This document shows positions 58,957 through 64,000 of a DNA stretch of 64,000 nt, piece after piece. Source of the DNA: Apostichopus japonicus. Taxonomy: Eukaryota; Echinodermata; Holothuroidea; Aspidochirotida; Stichopodidae. The first letter of the stretch is position 1. Each line of letters opens with the position of its first letter. Below the pieces are notes generated by a model that made no database searches, was not told the origin of the DNA, and saw only the letters and a program-made list of their open reading frames with translations. The stretch lies in contig NC_092569.1 of assembly GCF_037975245.1 (NCBI RefSeq), forward strand, positions 35,933,168 through 35,997,167. The letters are read 5' to 3'. A program made the position numbers and the translations under genes.

Positions 58957-60764
58957 GATAATCGTTTTCAATATCGGTATTGGCCGATATTTGCAATATC
59001 GGCAGCATATCGGTATCGGTAAATTTTGCCTAATTGCCGATAACAGCAAACCGATATTGAACTTTTCTTTTTAACAGCAGAGCTACTTCTTTATACTTGC
59101 AATGATTTGTTAATCTGTCCAAGACGATCCATTACTTTAGCGTCAGTTAAACTCAGATTCATTTCCGATTAATATCCATGTAGACCTGACCCTCCGTAAC
59201 CTCTAAAAACACGTCTACGGCGCGCGAATATAACCAATGACCTTCGTTCGTGAACCTTGGCCTACACACAGCATTAGTGCAGCATACATACACTGTACTA
59301 ACCATTCATTTTCCCAAAGGCCTCCGTGAAAACCTTGAACATGATGCATAACTGCACAGTTCAGCAGTGTTGGAAAACCTTGTTCAATTTTCGCGAACAC
59401 ACTGCCGATTTCCCGCCTGTGTTCGCCCAGCGAACACGCCGAGCATCCGTAGCGTGCGAGCATAAAGGCGTGGTGTCCAGGGGCCCGCCATAGGGCCTTG
59501 GTGGGGTCATGGGGGTAGAACCCCTCGTGGGAAAATTTTGGCATTTTTTGCGTGTCTGGCGATGAAAAAAATTCGCAGTTGCGTATGCAAAATACTGACA
59601 ACTTTTTTTATTTTAATTGTCACGAAACTGATGAAAATTTTAAAATGACAAGTTAGAGTAGCTATATTATGTTATAAAATGAAACGAGATTTAATCTGTG
59701 TTTCAATCTTTAAAAAGTACACATTACAAAACCTCCGATGTTATGAAACAAACAACGTTCAGCAAAGCCCTGTTTCTAGACTGCCTAACAATGAATAGTG
59801 TGCACTATGCGTACATTTTTACAACTGCAATGTTTAACCCTATACCCAACTACCACGGTTCATGTGCTGTGAATTTTCACAAGTATATACCTTCCCACAC
59901 AACTGTGAGCTCATCCCCAGTGAAACACCTGTTTGTTAACATTTTTTGGCACGTTGCCAGGGAACTTTTTAGTTACGTGAGATCCGTAACCGCCGAGGTG
60001 GTTAGGCTATTTGCTATACACTTAAGTATGGTAGGATATAATTTTTTCCGTATTTTTGGAAAAATTTTCTAGAAAATACTTTCTTTTTCCCCCGCTTAAC
60101 AACAGATTTGGTCTTACGGTATATTCATAAATGGATGCACTAGAGCCTTGTTTACATGACATTAGTTGCATTTAGTACGATATGCCAGTTTTGCGTGAAT
60201 TTTTCGAAAGTGTTTTGCTCGATCTTTCGTAATATTTGAAAGGTGTACCACCTTACTTTCCGTACACAATTGGTCATTTCTCTACTGATTTTCAGTTTTT
60301 TTCTCTATTCGGTCAAGTGAATAAGTTGTACATTGAGTATAAACACAATAAATTTTAACTTTTACATTGTGATTGACAGTTCGAACCTAATTAAGATGCA
60401 ATTTTGCAAGCATACGTTAACACTGTAGCTACTTGTAAGTCTTTACGAATTAAGGCTCACATTTACTGCGTCCATTTTATTATCGTGTGCAGCGCTGCAG
60501 TGAAAAAGATTCCGGTTGGATTTCAATTACCATTTTCTTTTTCAAAATCAGGAAAAAAGTCATTCCTTTCAACTTAGGACAAAAGGAAAACAAAACACCA
60601 TATTTTGTTGTTTACTTGAAGATTTATTTGTGAATGTATGCATGACTAAAGAGTACGATTTTGCCTTTATTTTGTCTGTTAAAAAATATCGGTATCGTAT
60701 CGGTATCGGACCGATATTGGGATGATAATATCGGATATCGGCCAAAACCGATATTGGTAATATC
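58957..60764. mobile_element. TIR element with ATCGG subterminal repeats, apparently cut by the copia insertion
   Basis: 58969-58990 and 60735-60756 are inverted copies, 21 of 22 identical (CAATATCGGTATTGGCCGATA, T in the left arm). Both flanks carry clusters of TATCGGTATCGG and CCGATATTGG. The layout resembles the two hAT-type elements. The left arm extends outward through GATAATCG, but the right arm stops at 60764, exactly where the copia LTR begins. The 128-codon minus-strand ORF at 59215-59601 has no recognisable domain. Confidence 0.65.
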
Positions 60765-60925
60765 TGTTGATGTATGTAAACTTATTTGTGTGCATCCTGT
60801 TCTCTGTTACCACGTTTCTATGTTACACATACTGCATTACTCTCTCTTGCCTTATCTGAATAAAACGTGACAGATCCTACTTTTATTGTTGAAATCATCT
60901 TTCCACCGTCATGGCGTCTACAACA
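60765..60925 (+). repeat. 5' LTR of the copia element, 161 bp
   Basis: Starts TGTTGATG and ends CTACAACA, with TGTTG/CAACA as perfect 5-bp terminal inverted repeats. It ends directly at the primer site. AATAAA at 60859-60864 is a plausible poly(A) signal. The five bases before it, ATATC (60760-60764), are the expected target duplication. Not verifiable without the 3' LTR. Confidence 0.8.
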
Positions 60926-62380
60926 GGTTATGGGCCCAGGCATCGGCTTTTATTTGACGGTGATGAGGAGAAGTATGAACTGTGGGAGATAAAATTCCTA
61001 GGCCACATGCGATTACAAAAGCTTCACAAAATAATTTTACCGTCGGAGGACGAAGTTGATGAAGAGAAAAATGCAGAAGCTTTCGCGGAACTAGTTCAAT
61101 GCCTAGATGACAGAAGCCTATCGTTAGTTATTCGTGACGCGAAGGACAACGGTAGAAGAGCCCTAGAGATTCTTCGTGAACATTATCTATCTAAGGGGAA
61201 GTCGAGAATTATTTCTCTTTACACAGAGTTAACCTCCTTAAAGAAGGCGAATGACGAGAGCGTGACTGACTACATGATAAGAGCTGAAACGGCGGCGACT
61301 TCACTCAAATCGTCTGGTGAGGTTATAAGTGACAGTCTACTGATTGCAATGGTTCTGAAAGGGTTACCAAGCGAGTTTAAGTCCTTTTCTACTGTGATCA
61401 CACAAAAAGACAAAGTCCTAAAGTTCAGCGAGTTCAAGGTTGCCCTTAGAAGTTTCGAAGAAACAGAGAAGTCTTGTGGTCGACAATCCAGGGATGATAG
61501 TGTCATGAAGATGGAAAGCACATGGACATCAAAAACAAACGACCGACAGCTGAAGTCAAGCGACACCAGGAAACATGGAGGATTCAACGGGGCATGCTAT
61601 ACATGTGGAAAGCATGGACACAGGGCAGCAGACTGCCGAGCTAATGACCAAAAGAGTAAGAAGAGATGGTGTGACATATGCAAGAAGAGTAACCACGACA
61701 CAAAATGGTGTAGGAGGAAAGATTCGGTTAAAACTTTGGACAACTCCCAAAATGATGTTAAAGGTGAACACCATTTTCTCTTCAAGGTGGGCTTCGATAC
61801 CGATCAACTAGATAGGGTACATGAAGCAAAAGGTCTGTTAGTAGATTGTGGGGCAACAACCCACATAATTAATGATGAGTCAAAGTTTGTAAGATTTGAA
61901 GATAACTTCAATCCCAGTGACCATTACATTGAGTTAGCTGATGGCAGTAGAAACAACAATGTTGCCATAAAGAGAGGTGATGCTCAAATTTCACTTGTAG
62001 ATTCGACTGGTAAAACCCAAACAGCCATCTTAGAAAATGCATTATATGTACCATCCTTTAAGCAAAATATCTTTTCGGTGCAAGCTGCAACTGAAAAGGG
62101 TGCTTCTGTTCAATTTAAGCCAAATGCTGCAGAGTTGGTGAGTCCAGAAGGCACCAAATTTAATATCGAGAGAAATGGTCGTCTGTATTACCTGAATAAT
62201 ACAATCTCCAATAAGATTGCATCCCATACTTTGAAAGAATGGCATGAAATTCTTGGCCATTGTAATGTAAAAGATGTGCTCAAACTGAAAGATGTCGTAG
62301 AGGGTATGAATATTACTGACCAAGCACGATTTGGATTGTGGCATCTGCATAGAGGGCAAAATGACACAGTATCGAAATAG
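60911..62380 (+). CDS. Copia Gag-protease and start of integrase
   Basis: 489 codons from ATG 60911. Domains: Gag (UBN2/retrotran_gag_2 type, about residues 10-190), two CX2CX4HX4C zinc knuckles (CYTCGKHGHRAADC; CDICKKSNHDTKWC) near 230-270, an aspartic protease with LLVDCGATTHI (Cys instead of the common Ser after the catalytic Asp) near 310, and the pre-integrase HH half of the HHCC finger (WHEILGH) near 450. The frame is lost around 62330, after which the residues no longer fit and a stop follows at 62378-62380. No upstream in-frame ATG in the element allows a full Gag other than 60911, which lies inside the LTR. Confidence 0.88.
   Translation: MASTTGYGPRHRLLFDGDEEKYELWEIKFLGHMRLQKLHKIILPSEDEVDEEKNAEAFAELVQCLDDRSLSLVIRDAKDNGRRALEILREHYLSKGKSRIISLYTELTSLKKANDESVTDYMIRAETAATSLKSSGEVISDSLLIAMVLKGLPSEFKSFSTVITQKDKVLKFSEFKVALRSFEETEKSCGRQSRDDSVMKMESTWTSKTNDRQLKSSDTRKHGGFNGACYTCGKHGHRAADCRANDQKSKKRWCDICKKSNHDTKWCRRKDSVKTLDNSQNDVKGEHHFLFKVGFDTDQLDRVHEAKGLLVDCGATTHIINDESKFVRFEDNFNPSDHYIELADGSRNNNVAIKRGDAQISLVDSTGKTQTAILENALYVPSFKQNIFSVQAATEKGASVQFKPNAAELVSPEGTKFNIERNGRLYYLNNTISNKIASHTLKEWHEILGHCNVKDVLKLKDVVEGMNITDQARFGLWHLHRGQNDTVSK
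60926..60939 (+). other. Primer-binding site for initiator Met-tRNA (anticodon arm)
   Basis: GGTTATGGGCCCAG is the exact complement of CTGGGCCCATAACC, the anticodon stem-loop of animal initiator tRNA-Met. Drosophila copia is known to use this internal tRNA region rather than the 3' end. It abuts the LTR end with no spacer. Confidence 0.85.
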
Positions 62381-64000
62381 AGAGCCTGACAAGCGTGCTT
62401 GTTCTATTTTGGAACTTGTGCATTGTGACTTAGCAGGCCCGATTGAACCTATTGCCCGTGATGATTTTCGATATGCAATGAGTTTTGTTGATGACTATTC
62501 TGGCCTTATTATGGTGTATTTCTTGAGAGAAAAGAGTGACACCCTGCTTGCAACTGAAAAATTCCTGGCCGATATTGCACCACATGGCTCTGTAAAATGT
62601 ATTAGAAGTGATCAAGGGGGTGAATTTGTGTCAAAAGCATTTGAATCTTTGCTTGTAAAGAATCATATCAAACACGAAAAGTCAGCGCCATATTCCCCAC
62701 ATCAAAATGGTACTGCTGAAAGAGCATGGCGTTCACTGTTTGAGATGGCAAGATGTTTACTGTTACAGTCACAGTTGCCAAAGGCACTGTGGACTTATGC
62801 TGTTATGTTTACAGCATATGTTCGTAACAGATGTTACAACTCAAGACTTCAGAAAACCCCATTTGAGTTATTTACCGGCCAAAAACCCAACATTAGTGGT
62901 ATGCATGTTTTCGGTACCATCTGTTATGCCTACATACAAAACAAGAAAAAATTAGATGCTAGAAGTGAAAGAGGAATTTTCATAGGCTATGACAAGGGAA
63001 GTCCAGCTTATCTTGTCTATTTTCCTGAAAGCCAACTAATCAAGAGAGTCAGGTGTGTTAAGTTTCCAAAGAGAGCTGACATTGTTTCTAGTGGTGATAA
63101 GTCTAGTGATCTAGCAAGTAACCCAATTGATGATGATAGCCTCATTATGAGAAATAAACCAGAGTCCGTCACAGAGGAAGAACCACCTGTTCAAGCTAGT
63201 GATAGGAGACACGAAGCTGTTAATCAAAATGTCAACCCTGAGCATATTGCAAGGGAACAGTCTGACCAAGAGAGTAGTAGTTCTCAGAGGTACCCACGTA
63301 GGGAACGAAAAAGCCCTAAGTGTCTTGAAGATTACAGCATTGATAATGATGACAGTGTAAACTATTCAATACATTATTGCTACAGGTTAGCTGATGTACC
63401 AAAGACATACCAAGAAGCTATCACTTGCCCTGCCTCAAGTGACTGGCAGAAAGCTATGAAGGATGAGATGAGTGCCTTGAGAGAGAATGACACTTTCGAA
63501 TTAAATCCCCTACCAGAAGGTAGGAAGGTAGTGGGAGGTCGATGGGTTTATGCTGTAAAACTTGGCCCAAATGATGAAGAGCAATATAAAGCTCGCTATG
63601 TTGCTAAGGGATTTTCCCAATTACCCAATGTTGACTACAATGAGACATTCTCTCCGACAGCACGAATCTCATCCATCCGAGCGTTGATGCAATTGAGTAT
63701 TCAACATAACTTAATTGTCCACCAAATGGATGTTAAGACGGCTTATTTAAATGCTCCAATAGATTGTGAACTTTATGTCGAACAACCAGAAGGTTTTGCA
63801 GTAAGTGGTAAGAATGGTGAGAAGTTGGTCTGCAGACTGAAGAAGTCATTATATGGTCTGAAGCAAAGTGGTCGAAATTGGAATAGCCTTTTGCATTCCT
63901 ACTTTGTTGGGGAGAGTTATTCTCAATCACTTGTAGACCCTTGTGTGTATACTAAACATGAAGAAAATGATATGACCATAATTCTTGTCTGGGTTGATGA
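62331..64000 (+). CDS. Copia integrase and reverse transcriptase (frame +1 to the previous part, open to the edge)
   Basis: About 556 codons without a stop. Begins with the CC half of the zinc finger (DCGIC), then the integrase core triad: Asp in VHCDLAGP, Asp in IRSDQGGEF, Glu in HQNGTAERAW. A hydrophilic linker follows, then RT: the EAI...W..AM.DEM start, GGRWVYAVKLG, YKARYVAKGF, the catalytic Asp of HQMDVKTAYLNA, and LKKSLYGLKQS. The window ends within the second catalytic motif (WVD plus two bases of the next codon, GA). RNase H and the 3' LTR lie outside. Confidence 0.9.
   Translation, partial: MDCGICIEGKMTQYRNREPDKRACSILELVHCDLAGPIEPIARDDFRYAMSFVDDYSGLIMVYFLREKSDTLLATEKFLADIAPHGSVKCIRSDQGGEFVSKAFESLLVKNHIKHEKSAPYSPHQNGTAERAWRSLFEMARCLLLQSQLPKALWTYAVMFTAYVRNRCYNSRLQKTPFELFTGQKPNISGMHVFGTICYAYIQNKKKLDARSERGIFIGYDKGSPAYLVYFPESQLIKRVRCVKFPKRADIVSSGDKSSDLASNPIDDDSLIMRNKPESVTEEEPPVQASDRRHEAVNQNVNPEHIAREQSDQESSSSQRYPRRERKSPKCLEDYSIDNDDSVNYSIHYCYRLADVPKTYQEAITCPASSDWQKAMKDEMSALRENDTFELNPLPEGRKVVGGRWVYAVKLGPNDEEQYKARYVAKGFSQLPNVDYNETFSPTARISSIRALMQLSIQHNLIVHQMDVKTAYLNAPIDCELYVEQPEGFAVSGKNGEKLVCRLKKSLYGLKQSGRNWNSLLHSYFVGESYSQSLVDPCVYTKHEENDMTIILVWVD

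Larger units (their letters stand above)
60765..64000 (+). mobile_element. Ty1/copia LTR retrotransposon, 5' portion (continues past window)
   Basis: Order: 5' LTR (60765-60925), primer site (60926-60939), Gag with two zinc knuckles, protease, integrase, and reverse transcriptase running off the right edge. Integrase precedes RT, which defines copia rather than gypsy. The short LTR and the internal initiator-Met-tRNA primer suggest a copia/GalEa-type lineage. The 3' LTR is outside, so intactness and age cannot be judged. Confidence 0.95.

Noticed and set aside
59215-59601. 128-codon minus-strand ORF inside the ATCGG element
   Set aside because: No recognised domain, and the part near 59480-59540 looks like non-coding repeat sequence rich in GGGG and CCCC; no transposase motifs.
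60765-64000. Endogenous retrovirus
   Set aside because: Integrase precedes reverse transcriptase, there are CCHC knuckles with a copia-type protease, and the LTR is 161 bp: Ty1/copia, with no envelope evidence in view.

Overview
The window is nuclear DNA of an animal: AT-rich, with multi-exon genes whose GT-AG introns run from a few hundred bases to almost 7 kb, many minisatellites, and several families of DNA transposons and retroelements. The proteins align well by eye with vertebrate counterparts, including the poorly known C8orf74. A Ty1/copia element with a very short LTR and an internal initiator-Met-tRNA primer site, as described for copia-like and GalEa-type elements of aquatic animals, points to a marine invertebrate. 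My best guess is a deuterostome, most likely an echinoderm such as a sea cucumber, but the sequence does not prove the species.

Layout: (1) 405-10780 (+), the 3' thirteen coding exons of a DHX36-type DEAH-box G-quadruplex helicase; the 5' half lies left of the window. (2) 10781-15993, 3' UTR and spacer with a 28-bp minisatellite, inverted-repeat elements and a LINE 3' fragment nested in one of them. (3) 15994-38636 (+), a complete 14-coding-exon NIPA-like (NIPAL2/3-type) magnesium transporter spread over 22.6 kb, its introns full of minisatellites, including a 40-bp G-rich array and a perfect 58-bp palindrome. (4) 38637-45672, a gene-free spacer ending in two short TIR elements, one with a 9-bp target duplication. 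(5) 45673-51609 (+), a complete five-exon homologue of C8orf74 (CLAMP/flagellar C1a-32-type domain), with an RFX X-box-like site 9 bp before its ATG and a 1.7-kb hAT-type element in intron 2. (6) 56557-57362 (-), the large coding exon of an RNF146/Iduna-type RING-WWE ubiquitin ligase, convergent with the previous gene. (7) 57545-64000, stacked mobile DNA: a 1.28-kb hAT-type element, a 1.8-kb element with ATCGG-rich inverted repeats, and, apparently inserted into the end of the latter, a Ty1/copia retrotransposon that runs off the right edge inside its reverse transcriptase active site.

The four host genes have unrelated cellular jobs (G-quadruplex unwinding, Mg2+ transport, axoneme, poly-ADP-ribose-dependent ubiquitination) and I see no operon-like link. 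The most interesting content is in the mobile and repeated DNA: the copia Gag start codon sits inside the LTR and the primer-binding site is translated; three hAT-like elements carry different palindromic subterminal repeats; a tRNA-derived SINE family has three copies; and three coding-exon boundaries have been partly duplicated into neighbouring introns. I found no convincing new gene system, CRISPR array or viral genome.
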